In this document: positions 21,201-31,630 of the stretch, piece after piece
Layout: each line of letters opens with the position of its first letter
Numbering within the stretch: position 1 is the first letter of the stretch
Source of the DNA: Mytilus trossulus
Lineage: Eukaryota > Mollusca > Bivalvia > Mytilida > Mytilidae
Direction of reading: 5' to 3'
Length of the DNA stretch: 64,000 nt
Assembly (NCBI RefSeq): GCF_036588685.1
Contig: NC_086376.1
Coordinates: forward strand, 16,548,411 to 16,612,410
Program-made: the position numbers and the translations under genes
Notes under the pieces: model-generated
Database searches by the model: none
Seen by the model: the letters and a program-made list of their open reading frames with translations, nothing else
Told to the model about the DNA's origin: nothing

Positions 21201-24200
21201 CCAAAAAAACTTAACCATAGTCAATTTTGATTTTAAATGAACATGATATCTACTAATAAGAAAGGGTTTAAGAGAAAGGCAGATGATGGAATAAGAAGTT
21301 TTTTCAGACCAGTTACTTCTAATGAAAAGGAGAATACACCTCCGTCTACATCGTCAGTAGTATATATAGCAGAGGCTATTGCTTCTCCTAATCCAAAGCG
21401 GGCTAAAGTTTCAGCAATAGATAACAACAAGCACCGTATTTCTGGCTTCAATGACAAGTGGCTGACTGAATTCTCGTGGCTTAGGAATGTTGAAGGGGGT
21501 AAGGAATATTTTATAAATTTTATTTCATAAAAGATTATTGTTAACTCATTTGCAGAAATCGTTCATCAATATAAAAAAAAATAGTTGAGGATGAATCTCG
21601 TTCGTGTCAGTATTTTAATGAGTCTCAGTATAATTATAAACTATATTTTAAATTTTTTAAATACATTTAACTTGATCATGTATATTACAGAGACATATAC
21701 GTCTCTGTGTATAATAATGAAATTAAACAACCGGAATCAAAATTTTATTAATTCTTTTTTAAAAGGGATGAAATGTAACTTGTGTACAAAACATCAAAGG
21801 AGACCCAAAAAGTGTGTACCAGGGGAAGCTGCATGGGTTGACTTGCCTTGCTCATGGATGGTACGTGAAAGCATTCTTAGACATGGGCGCAGTGAGACAC
21901 ATAAAGAGGCTGTTGCTTTTGAAGGGGCAAGAGTTCTAGCTAACACCAGTCTTGCAACAGCAGTTGAGAAGGAAGTTACATTAAATGAGATGGCAATGGA
22001 ATCAGCAATGAAGTGCTTGTATTGGCTGTGCAAAAGGGAACTTCCACACACAACCAACTATGTTCCTTTGATGAACCTTTGTAAGTTTGATTTTCAGTAC
22101 TTATAATAATGCTCAGTTCAAATACAATATTATTTCAAGAAAAATATTTTGAATGAATTATTGTGCTGTGCTAGGCCTAAACATCTAAATTATAAAAAAA
22201 TCTTTTGACAGGCAAAGACCTTGGTGTTGATGTTCTGAATGCCTTGATGGTTGGAGAGAATGCAAAATACACCTCTGAAAGATTCATCCAGGAAGCTTTG
22301 CTGTCATTTAAATATGTTGTACAGACTCCACTTATCTGTGACCTGAAAAATTCTCCCTTCTATACTGTGATGGTTGATGAAACTACTGATGTAGCTGTTA
22401 AGAAGGAATTGATTCTCTATGTGAGGTAAGAAAATCATTAAAAGTTAGACAGTTACTTATGATTTTTAGCTCACCTGGCCCGAAGGGCCAAGTGAGCTTT
22501 TCTCATCACTTGGCGTCCGTCGTCCGTCGTCCGTCGTCGTCGTCGTCCGTCGTCGTTAACTTTTACAAAAATCTTCTCCTCTGAAACTACTGGGCCAAAT
22601 CAAACCAAACTTGGCCACAATCATCATTGGGGTATCTAGTTTAAAAAATGTGTGGCGTGACCCGGTCAACCAACCAAGATGGCCGCCACGGCTAAAAATA
22701 GAACATAGGGGTAAAATGCAGTTTTTGGCTTATAACTCAAAAACCAAAGCATTTAGAGCAAATCTGACATGGGGTAAAAATGTTTATCAGGTCAAGATCT
22801 ATCTGCCCTGAAATTTTCAGATGAATCGGTCAATCGGTTGTTGGGTTGCTGCCCCTGAATTGGTAATTTTGAAGAAATTTTGCTGTTTTTGGTTATTATC
22901 TTGAATATTATTATAGTTAGAGATAAACTGTAAACAGCAATAATGTTCAGCAAAGTAAGATCTACAAATAAGTCAACATGACCAAAATGGTCAGTTGACC
23001 CGTTTAGGAGTTATTGCCCTTTATAGTCAATTTTTAACCATTTTTCGTTAATTAAAGTAATCTTTTACAAAAATCTTCTCCTCTGAAACTACTTGGCCAA
23101 ATTAATCCAAACTTGGCCACAATCATCTTTGGGGTATCTAGTTTAAAAAATGTGTGGCGTGACCTGGTCAACCAACCAAGATGGCCGCCACGGCTAAAAA
23201 TAGAACAAAGGGGTAAAATGCAGTTTTTGGCTTATAACTCAAAAACCAAAGCATTTTGAGGAAATCTGACATGGGATAAAAATGTTTATCAGGTCAAGAT
23301 CTATCTGCCCTAAAATTTTCAGATGAATCGGTCAATCGGTTGTTGGGTTGCTGCCCCTGAATTGGTAATTTTGAGGAAATTTTGCTGTTTTTGGTTATTA
23401 TCTTGAATATTATTATAGATAGAGATAAACTGTAAACAGCAATAATGTTAAGCAAAGTAAGATCTACAAATAAGTCAACATGACCAAAATGGTCAGTTGA
23501 CCCGTTTAGGAGTTATTGCCCTTTATAGTCAATTTTTAACCATTTTTCGTAAATTAAAGTAATCTTTTACAAAAATCTTCTCCTCTGAAACTACTTGGCC
23601 AAATTAATCCAAACTTGGTCACAATCATCTTTGGGGTATCTAGTTTAAAAAATGTGTGGCGTGACCTGGTCAACCAACCAAGATGGCCGCCACCGCTAAA
23701 AATAGAACATAGGGGTAAAATGCAGTTTTTGGCTTATAACTCAAAAACCAAAGCATTTTGAGGAAATCTGACATGGGATAAAAATGTTTATCAGGTCAAG
23801 AACTATCTGCCCTGAAATTTTCAGATGAATCGGTCAATCGGTTGTTGGGTTGCTGCCCCTGAATTGGTAATTTTGAGGAAATTTTGCTGTTTTTGGTTAT
23901 TATCTTGAATATTATTATAGATAGAGATAAATTGTAAACAGCAATAATGTTCAGCAAAGTAAGATCTACAAATAAGTCAACATGACCGAAATGGTCAGTT
24001 GACCCCTTAATGAATAATTGTCCTTTATAGTCAATCTTTAACCATTTTTCATAAATCTAAGTAATCTTTTACAAAATCTCCACTGAAACTACTAGCCACA
24101 ATCATCTTTGGGGTATCTAGTTTGAAAAATGTGTCCGATGACCTGGCCATTCAACCAAGATGGCCGCCACGGCTAAAAATAGAACATAGGGGTAAAATGC

Positions 24201-27200
24201 AGTTTTTTGCTTATAACTATGAAACCAAAGCATCTAGAGCAAATCTGACAAGAAGTTAAATTGTTAATCAAGTCAATATCTATCTGCCCTGAATTTTTCA
24301 GATGAATTGGACAACTGGTTGTTGGGTTGCTGCCCTCCAATTGGTAATTTTTAAAGAAATTTTGCCGTTTTTGGTTATCTTGAATACTATTATAGATAGC
24401 GATAAACTGTAAACAGCAATAATGTTCAGCAAAATAAGATCTACAAATAAGTCAACATGACCTAAATGGTCAATTGACCCCTTAAGGAGTTATTGCCCTT
24501 TATAGTCAATTTTTAACAATTTTCATTAATTTGGTAAATTTATGTAAATTTTTACCAAATATAGTTCTCTGTTACTAATGGGCAAAGTTCATGATAGATA
24601 TAATTGTAAGAAGCAAAATCGTTCAGTAAAGTAAGAACTTCAAACACATCACCATCACCAAAATACAATTTTATCATGAATCCATTTGTGTCCTTTGTTT
24701 AATATGCACATAGACCAAGGTGAGCGACACAGGCTCTTTAGAGCCTCTAGTTTTATTTTAATTCCTAAACTACTTACATGACTAACTTTTTCAGCCACTT
24801 CTTTTATTGAAATACTTCATATTTGTTTTTTTGTTACAGATTTCTTAAAAATGGCAAAAGTTCAACTCATTTTCTAAAAATGATTGAACTTTTTGATGGG
24901 AAAGCAGCAACTATCAAAAGTGCCATAGTCCAAACTCTGGAGGAGATTGACGTGCCATTGGAGAAGATGTGTGCATTAGGAAGTGATGGGGCATTTGTCA
25001 TGCTTGGTAGAAAAGGAGGTGTTGCAGCATTGCTGAAGGAGTCTGTTCCAACCTTGATTGCAAACCACTGTGTTGCCCATAGGTTGGCTTTAGCAAGCTC
25101 ACAAGCTGCTGCTGCTGTCCCTTACCTGAAGAAGTTTAAGGCTATTGTGGAACAGCTGTACAGGTTCTACCAGTACAGTGCAGTCAGAATGGCAGCACTT
25201 CATCACATTCAGGTAAGAACATCTTAATATGACTAAAATATTATATTAATGTTTGTGTGGTTGTTAGTTAAAACACTTAAAAATCATTAATTGGAAATGC
25301 AAGTATTGATATTTATTGTATGCTCATTATTTTAGGAAATTCTCCAGGAGCCAGTTATCAAAATTACAGAGGCAAAAGATGTAAGGTGGCTTTCCCATGA
25401 CAAAGCTGTCCAATCTATAAGGAGATGCTTTCCTTCAATCATTACAAGTTTGGAGAGAGAAGCCAAGGAGAGAGGAGATGCCCAGGCACTAGGCTTGGCC
25501 ACATTTGTACAGAAGTTTGACTTCATTGCAACCTTGTACATGATGTGTGATTTGCTGCCACCACTATCACAACTGTCAAAAGCCTTGCAGGTAACATTAT
25601 TTTACAAATACCTAATTCATAATTCAGTTAATTGTTATAATATCTGCACTGTCAAGATTCAAATAGGTAAATAATCTAAATTTAATTTAATTTAATTAAA
25701 TACAAGATTTGTTTTACAGAGAAAAGATGCAGACTACACAGTAGTAAGACCTCTTGTGACTGGAACTATAAAGACCATCCAATCATTTAAAGAAAGGCAT
25801 GGGGAAAATTATGCTTCAGTGAGGAAAGTGATAGATGATTTGATTAAAGAAAACTTCAAAGTCAAGAGTCCAACAGAGGAGGAATTTGATAAATTTGAAA
25901 GACAGGTAATTCATAAGTACATGTATATGACATTACAATAATTTGGATTTGTAAATTGAATATGTATGTTCTATAAAATTCTTCACAATGTAAACATTTC
26001 CAAAATACATTTTAGGTCTACTTTCCATACATTGACCATGTGGTGGAGAATTTAGAGAAGAGGTTTCCAGATTTACCTTTGTTGGAAAGCTTTTCTGTGT
26101 TTGACCCCATCAGTGTTCCAGAAGATCCAGAAGAAGCTGATGGTTATGGCAGGGAGCAAATAGGGGTAAATAGCTTTATACATGTAGTTCCTTTTTGTAA
26201 TATAACAAAGTATAACAACTAAAAGTTTTTTTGGCTCTTTATTATTTTATTCCATTTATATATTTTATTTTTTCAAAATGAATATATATATATCTTTTTC
26301 AGATCCTTTCTGACCACTTTAAATTGGATCTGGTGCCATTAAGCCAGGAGTGGAGGCTACTAAAAAATACAATTAATACTGATGACAGCCTCAAGTCTCT
26401 ATCTGCAAGTTTGATCATGCAGCAATTGGCTGGCAAGTTATCAGCAGGTTTTCCTCTGTCGTCCAGCCTATCAGCTGTTGGCTTATTATTGCCTACATCT
26501 ACTGCAGGTAAATACATATATCCTAAATAAAATCTTTTACATCATAACATGAATATGCATTATCTTTTCATTTATCATACTATTTATTTCAGTTGCAAGT
26601 TGAAATATAAAAATTCAGGCATTAATTTATTTATGTTTTAGATTGTGAAAGGGGATTTTCAACCCTAAAGAGGATCAAGACAGAGTTGAGGAACAGGCTA
26701 TCAAATAAGATAACCAACTGTCTTGTTACCATATCACTAGAAGGAGAAGAGAGTACAGAGATAGATATTTCTGATGCTGTTCAGCACTGGAAGACCCAAA
26801 AGAACAGGAGGATCTTTTCTTGAACTTTATTTACTTTTTTTATTGACTGAAATCAATTCATTTCATACATGTATATATTCTTTTAATTTATAAATACTAT
26901 GCATTATTAAACACATGTCACAAAGCTTTATAATTCATATTGCATGCCATGATTCATGACTGATGGCTTTCGTGTCACAATAGTTCACCCAAAAAAAGAG
27001 TTACGCGCCCTTGAATTTTGCGCCTTCAAAAATTTCTGGGGAGAACACTGCATTGTAATTACAGTTTCAATGTTTGAATTGTTTTACACTAGTAATTCTT
27101 GAACCCTTTATAGCTTGCTTTAAGTTGTGAGCCAGTGCTCCATGTTAATGTTAAATACACAGGTACTCGTCTCAGAAAAAAAATACTTCTGTATACCTTT

Positions 27201-28843
27201 ATATAACACAAGGTACTTTACTGGCGATTTCGTAAAATGTCAAGCAGTGACGAAATTCCTTTATATGCAGATTTTTTGGCTGTCAACCCCACTAAAACTT
27301 GTTATTTCGTAAATTTAAATTGATTAAATTTTACAATGGTGTATAACACGCCTACTTTTGTTGTCGGAATCATCTGTAGCAATCCTACCCAAGTATGTCA
27401 ACCGTAATTAAATCCGTCAACCTACACAAAATTGGCAATAAATGTCTCACAGTAAATGATTAATTATAAAAATTGTTTCAGAAAAAACTGTTAGTTTTCG
27501 TATGAATAGAAGTTATCATCCAGTTAGTAAATATCCACACAGCCTGGCTTTCTACCTGTTTCTAAGCCTTGTACAAATAACATTGATATTTCTAGACATT
27601 GTATGGTTATTCTTTATATACTGCAACTCATATAAGTGTTTTAAATGAAGTATTTAGGGTAAAACATAATTTTTTTAAATTTGGAGCGAACGACGTGAAA
27701 TTTCTGCGAACCTGTATGTTGTATTGACGTCTTACATTTGTCTTAAATAAAACTCTACGGAAATGTCAACGTCATAAACAAGGTGATATATGGTCAGTGA
27801 CTGTATATCACATATAAATATACAGTCAATGCAATTTGACTGCTCAAATAGGACAGCTGCAGTATATAATTGTATAAGATACCATGAAAAAAATCCAACA
27901 TGTGTTATTTGAGGTATGTTTAATAAGTTACAAATTTTCCCATGACATCAATATCATTCAGAATCTCTTAACTTTACGTATGAAATGAAACAAGATCAGA
28001 TAACTCATAGACTCATTTAGACTTTCCCAAAAAGTTGACCTATCGGAAACTGAGATATATAAACATGATAAAAGATGTGAGGCATTTATTGCCAATCCAA
28101 TATCTGTAGACAAAATAATTACCATTGACATCCTTGTTTAGGATTGCTACGGATGATTCCAACAACAAAAGTAGACGTGTTATACACCATTGTGAAGATA
28201 AATCAATTTAGATTTATGAAATAACAAGTTTTAGTGGGGTTGAGAAATCGGCATAAAACGAAATTTCGTCACCGCCTGACATTTTTCTAAATCGCCAGTT
28301 AAGTACCTTGTGTTATATAAAGGTATACAGGATTTTTTTTCTGAGACGAGTGCCTGTGGTTGAAGACTGTACTTTCACCTATTATCTTCTTGCTATTTGA
28401 GATGCTACAAAGTTTTGTATCACAGACTTTGATGTTATTTGGTAGATTAAAGACCACAAAAGATTTATGTTAATATTGATAGCAATATTAAATTTATCAG
28501 CAATTTTTTTCAGAAACTGAAAGTAGAAAAAATAGAACATGACATTGAAGCAGAAACTACTGAAAAATCAAAAAGAACAAGAAAAACTGCAACTGGACCT
28601 ATTACACGTAAAATTGTGACGGAAGAAGAAAGCTTAAAGAAAAGCAAAAAGAAATCTGCAGCAAAGGCTAAAAATACAGATCTTGAAAAGAGCACACTGG
28701 AAGCAGCTGGGAAGAGAAGAGCTACAAGAAGAAAGCTATCTAAAACAAGTGTTTCTGATACAAGTATATCAGTATCAAGTACTCCAAAGCATAAAATGTC
28801 AGGAAACACTGTTAGAAGAACAAGACAGGGGAAAAGGAGTTAA
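15271..28843 (+). CDS. NEIL1: Endonuclease VIII-like DNA glycosylase NEIL1
   Basis: Bifunctional glycosylase/AP lyase of base-excision repair that removes oxidised bases in the nucleus. Exons 15271-15737, 16646-16765, 17624-17763, 19101-19256, 20144-20211 and 28514-28843 have GT-AG junctions and matching phases (2, 2, 1, 1, 0); they total 1281 nt, 426 aa (human about 390). The protein starts MPEGPEL with catalytic Pro2 and Glu3 and has Lys54 (RGKEL). The H2TH domain spans about 171-240 (FNGIGNYLRAE, Asn187). The zincless finger lies near 277-290 with Arg280 (KRTMWYDGNPGP), the NEIL1 trait in place of a zinc finger. The tail from about 296 is Lys/Arg-rich and low in complexity. Intron 5 is 8.3 kb because of the hAT insertion and a foldback; the coding exons are intact, so the gene is probably functional. 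Confidence 0.95.
15738..16645 (+). other. NEIL1 intron 1
   Basis: AT-rich, no repeat family recognised with confidence. Confidence 0.5.
16766..17623 (+). other. NEIL1 intron 2, with a hairpin
   Basis: GTGGGCACTGGGTGGACAA (17,339-17,357) and TTGTCCACTCTGCCCAC (17,368-17,384) form a GC-rich stem, striking in AT-rich surroundings. Nothing else was seen. Confidence 0.6.
17795..18090 (+). repeat. Family A repeat in NEIL1 intron 3
   Basis: Begins AATTGAGATTGGAAATGGAG and contains TCTTCAATGCAGTGAGAAAA and AAACTAAAATTAAAAATCAT, then ACTAACAAAGGCCAGAGACT. This is the longest + strand copy in the window. Confidence 0.75.
18091..19100 (+). other. Remainder of NEIL1 intron 3
   Basis: No gene. The 95-codon open frame at 18,218-18,505 lacks protein-like features. 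Confidence 0.4.
19640..19790 (+). repeat. Decayed Penelope-type repeat with hammerhead-like core, NEIL1 intron 4
   Basis: Sequence parallels 34,265-34,405: AATGCTCTTCAACTTCGTAC, then CTGATGA at 19,706-19,712 and GAAA at 19,726-19,729, then GTC at 19,734-19,736. Stem II has a mismatch, stem III is disrupted (GCAGTC) and stem I is weak, so self-cleavage is unlikely. Confidence 0.65.
20290..20304 (+). repeat. hAT left terminal inverted repeat
   Basis: CAGTGTTCTCCCCAG; preceded by CATTG. Confidence 0.93.
20305..21236 (+). other. hAT 5' subterminal region
   Basis: The first 170 bp is unusually GC-rich with CCGCAGCG and GCAGCGCCTT words repeated three or four times, plausible subterminal transposase sites. 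The rest is AT-rich and has no gene. Confidence 0.5.
21237..26823 (+). CDS. hAT transposase, ZNF862-like, nine exons, intact
   Basis: Exons 21237-21498, 21766-22080, 22212-22425, 24840-25212, 25336-25590, 25720-25905, 26016-26165, 26303-26507 and 26642-26823 have GT-AG borders and consistent phases (1, 1, 2, 0, 0, 0, 0, 1). They sum to 2142 nt: 713 aa and a stop. The start of the protein is basic and Ser/Thr-rich. A TTF-type zinc finger follows (Cys91, Cys94, His127, His133), probably for binding the ends. The RNase-H-like core shows VDETTD (Asp248-Asp252), GSDGA (Asp313), the hAT CxxH pair (Cys341, His344) and DVRWLS. The C-terminal dimerisation segment is DCERGFSTLKRIKTELRNRL (654-673), with Glu656 a candidate acidic catalytic residue. 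A domesticated host gene is the alternative, but the exact terminal repeats favour a live or recently live transposon. Confidence 0.93.
22468..24752 (+). mobile_element. Tandem-repeat element (pearl/Helentron-like architecture) in transposase intron 3
   Basis: The left end is a hairpin (AGCTCACCTGGCCC and GGGCCAAGTGAGCT, 22,468-22,498), followed by a CCGTCGT/GTC microsatellite. Four units of about 502 bp follow (starts near 22,561, 23,063, 23,565 and 24,067), then a unique right end with a second hairpin (AGGCTC TTTA GAGCCT, 24,731-24,746) directly before CTAG. Units 1-3 are very similar and unit 4 is diverged and truncated. Left flank, microsatellite, tandem core and right flank is the known layout of pearl/HINE-type non-autonomous elements of bivalves. 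A reverse-oriented relic lies at 45.9-46.6 kb. No coding capacity. Confidence 0.8.
22507..22558 (+). repeat. GTC/CCGTCGT microsatellite
   Basis: About seven irregular copies of CCGTCGT and CGTCGT at the left of the tandem array; very GC-rich and CpG-dense against an AT-rich background. Confidence 0.95.
27036..27050 (-). repeat. hAT right terminal inverted repeat
   Basis: CTGGGGAGAACACTG, the exact complement of the left end; followed by CATTG. Confidence 0.93.
27158..28358. mobile_element. Foldback element with arms of about 290 bp, NEIL1 intron 5
   Basis: The ends CACAGGTACTCGTCTCAG (27,158) and CTGAGACGAGTGCCTGTG (to 28,358) are inverted copies. Complementarity continues inwards, with gaps, to GGCAATAAATGTCTCAC (27,431) and GTGAGGCATTTATTGCC (about 28,078). 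The 620-bp middle has no frame. No target duplication is evident. It begins about 100 bp after the hAT element, so the intron has taken two separate insertions. Confidence 0.75.
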
Positions 28844-30360
28844 CAAATTAAATGGTTCTAAAATCAATTTAAAGGAAGTGAAAATATGGAAGAATTTGAA
28901 CAAGCTGTTGTCAGACAATGATTATTGTAGTGTAAATAATTAAATTTCTGCATTTTATGAGATCAGACGATGTAATGTAAGAGAGTGATATTAGTGACTG
29001 TCACCAAAACAAAATATTAACTTGCCATGAGCAACCAGATAAGTTACACTGCAGGAACAGCCTACCCTTCCTGATGGTCTGAGTGTACTCCAGTTGTATC
29101 TTTAAATAGAATAGAATGTACGACAAAAAAGTGCATCATTTATTAATGTTTATTTTAGTATATCAGTTGTTACAATATTAGAACATAGTAAAATAAATAC
29201 TATCAATTTTTTTGGGGTCAGATATACATATCTGTATAAAATTGAAAAAAAACCCATATTTTAAAGATTTGCAATAATGTGCGATGTAACAAAAAATACC
29301 AAACTGAAACTTCAATCTTTAGATACATGTATTTCTAAATTAAAATTGAATCATATTTGAATTAAAAAACCAACTTTAAGCTTCAAAATTCATGTTTCAT
29401 TCAAATTTCTATTAGGTTAAATCAACATTACATACAAAAGGAAATATGTTGTTAATGTACTTTTAAATCTTACTTTTTATCTCAAATTGGGTCTTGGAAA
29501 TCTCTGGTATTAGAAAGGGGATAAACAGATAAAACAATATTATGATTTATCATAGTCATTTGACAATATGCGATGTGATTAAGTTGTAAATTATGTGTAT
29601 AAATTCAGAGTATAAATGTTAATTTTCTATGTGTATGAATTGTCAGTTTCAGATTCACTGTTTTGTAGTACAAATCATAGTAAAAACATTTATCAACTTT
29701 TATCATTTTAAAATCATGTGCCAATTTCTTATTCTCATGCATATTCAAAATTGCACAGTAGTAATGCAGTTGAATAGACATTTTACTAATTTCATGTTTA
29801 CTGTATTTTCATATAAGTTTTTGTGATGAAATCTCAGTCTGATCATGTTAATAATTTGTTTTTATATCCTTGAAATAAGTTGTGTAATGTAAATGAAATG
29901 AAAAAAAAATATGATCTTGTCATAAGTTTTGTTGGTTAAACATGATAAATGATGTGGAATTACTTTTGATATCTAGATACTATGACTTCTCAGTTATGAT
30001 AGAAGACCCATAAATATATATATAAAATCGCTTATAGCCAACCATCAATGTAACAGTTTCAAGACATTATTTTTACCAATTTGTTGTTTTTTATACCTTC
30101 AGTATGTTCAGTTACAGTTAACGTTTCAGTAACATGTTTTTTTATGACAATTTTTTGAATTTTTATCATTTTAAATGATTGTCTGTTAAAATTACTATGT
30201 GGAGCAGGTTCATGATTTGGTTTTATTTTTTTAATATGATTCTGTGAAATAGCATGAATGTATAGAACCTTATCTTTCTGTGAATAAATCAATGTGTCAA
30301 TAATTATGATATGCCATGTATATAGTCTGTTGTTGTTTGTGAATAAAACCTTACCAATAA
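28844..30360 (+). other. NEIL1 3' UTR and downstream flank
   Basis: AT-rich with no repeats recognised. Candidate poly(A) signals include AATAAA near 29,191 and two near 30,343 and 30,356; which is used cannot be told. Confidence 0.45.
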
Positions 30361-30701
30361 AACCTCAATATAATTCTTAGTTCTAAAATTTTGTTTTAGT
30401 TTTGGCTTGAGCAGTTATATGTTATTAAGAAAATATCAACACTATTCTAGACATAGACTTACTTGTACATAATATAAATGCACTATCTATGAAACTATGA
30501 TAAAATAAAAAAATATGGGCAGCAGGACAAGGTGTACAAATAAGCATGGCAGAACATGTTGGTCAACACTTTATCCCTTTAATGATGATTTTTGTACACA
30601 TGTTTGGTAAAAGTGTTGGTGGAGATTTCAAATGACCAGCAAGACTAGATTTACAAATATGTAATTATATTGTGGGGAGATTGTCAGGCAACTCTTATTT
30701 C

Positions 30702-30965
30702 AATATTAACCCTCAAATGATGATTTGTTTTAACCCATTGGGGGCATTATTATCAATATTAGCCCCCAAATGATGATTTGTTTTAACCCATTGGGGGCAT
30801 TATTATCAATATTAGCCCTCAAATGATGATTTGTGTTAACCCATTGGGGACTTTGTTATCAATATTAGCCCTCAAATGATGATTTGTTTTATCCCATTGG
30901 GGGCATTATTATCAATATTAGCCCTCAAATGATGATTTGTTTTAACCACTGAGGGCATTATTAAA
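30702..30965 (+). repeat. Minisatellite of hairpin-forming 53-54 bp units, five copies
   Basis: Units start near 30,702, 30,755, 30,809, 30,861 and 30,914. Each has GCCC(C/T)CAA, a CAAATGATGATTTG palindrome and a complementary TTGGGGGC or TGAGGGC arm. Unit 2 pairs perfectly as GCCCCCAA/TTGGGGGC (30,762/30,791); unit 5 pairs perfectly as GCCCTCA/TGAGGGC (30,921/30,950). Confidence 0.92.
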
Positions 30966-31159
30966 TGCAGGTTATCAATAACACAAGTGTGTTACAATAA
31001 AGCATATTCATAGAAAGCTGTTCAAAGTTTCATATGAAGGGTTTCTGGATATTGTACAAAATGTTAGAATCGAATTCCAATAATTTGCTTATAGAATAAA
31101 ACAAGAAATTGTATTGCACGCCTATTTCAAAGAATAAATGATTCACTGTTGACAATGTA

Positions 31160-31330
31160 AAAGTATAAAAAAGAAGATGTGGTTTGATTGCCAATGAAAC
31201 AACTCTCCACAAGAGACCAAAATGACACAGAAATAAACAACTATAGTTCACTGTACAGCCTTCAACAATGAGCAAAGCCCATACCGCATAATCAGCTTTA
31301 AAAGAAATGTCAAAATTGAGTTGAAAAAAA
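31160..31330 (+). repeat. Family B repeat fragment
   Basis: Contains GATGTGGTTTGATTGCCAAT and ACAATGAGCAAAGCCCAT, as in the longer copy at 57.35 kb. Confidence 0.8.
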
Positions 31331-31379
31331 AACTGGTCTAATATTTGGACTTGATGGACTACTTTTACAAATTTTGACT

Positions 31380-31630
31380 TGGTTATAGAGTTGTCTCATT
31401 GACACTCATATCAGTCTACATCTTCTTATACCTATCCAGCAGTTTAGCTTGTTAATTTGTTTTACATGTATATATGTTTTGGGGTTTTTTGAATCATAGA
31501 TGTTTTTAACCAGGAGCCTGTCTTGTGCATACATGCTTATGATCCATTTGTGTACCTCGGCTGATTTCTACTCAGTGGTTGGGTTGTTGTCACTTTGACA
31601 CATTCCCCATTTTCAGTCTCAATTGTACGC
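31380..31630 (-). repeat. Family B and family A fragments, minus strand
   Basis: GAGTTGTCTCATTGACACTCATATC (near 31,388) is the family B head in reverse; GTTGTTGTCACTTTGACACA (31,582) onward is the family A head in reverse. Confidence 0.6.

Larger units (their letters stand above)
20290..27050 (+). mobile_element. Complete hAT-superfamily DNA transposon inside NEIL1 intron 5
   Basis: The ends are perfect 15-bp inverted repeats: CAGTGTTCTCCCCAG at 20,290-20,304 and its complement at 27,036-27,050. CATTG occurs directly outside both ends (20,285-20,289 and 27,051-27,055), giving a 5-bp candidate target-site duplication; most hAT elements make 8 bp. Subterminal GCGCCTTCAAA-like words occur near both ends. 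Inside is one spliced transposase gene in the same orientation as NEIL1 and with no visible lesion. The element is 6761 bp, of which about 2.3 kb is a nested tandem-repeat element. Confidence 0.92.

Noticed and set aside
21794..22057. Minus-strand frame in transposase exon 2
   Set aside because: Shadow of the transposase exon.
22611..22811. 66-codon frame in the tandem unit
   Set aside because: Not preserved in the other three units; no coding signal.
22468..24752. CRISPR-like array
   Set aside because: Units are about 502 bp tandem copies with no spacers, in a eukaryotic intron.
28510..28809. Minus-strand hydrophobic frame
   Set aside because: Antisense of the Lys/Arg-rich last exon of NEIL1.
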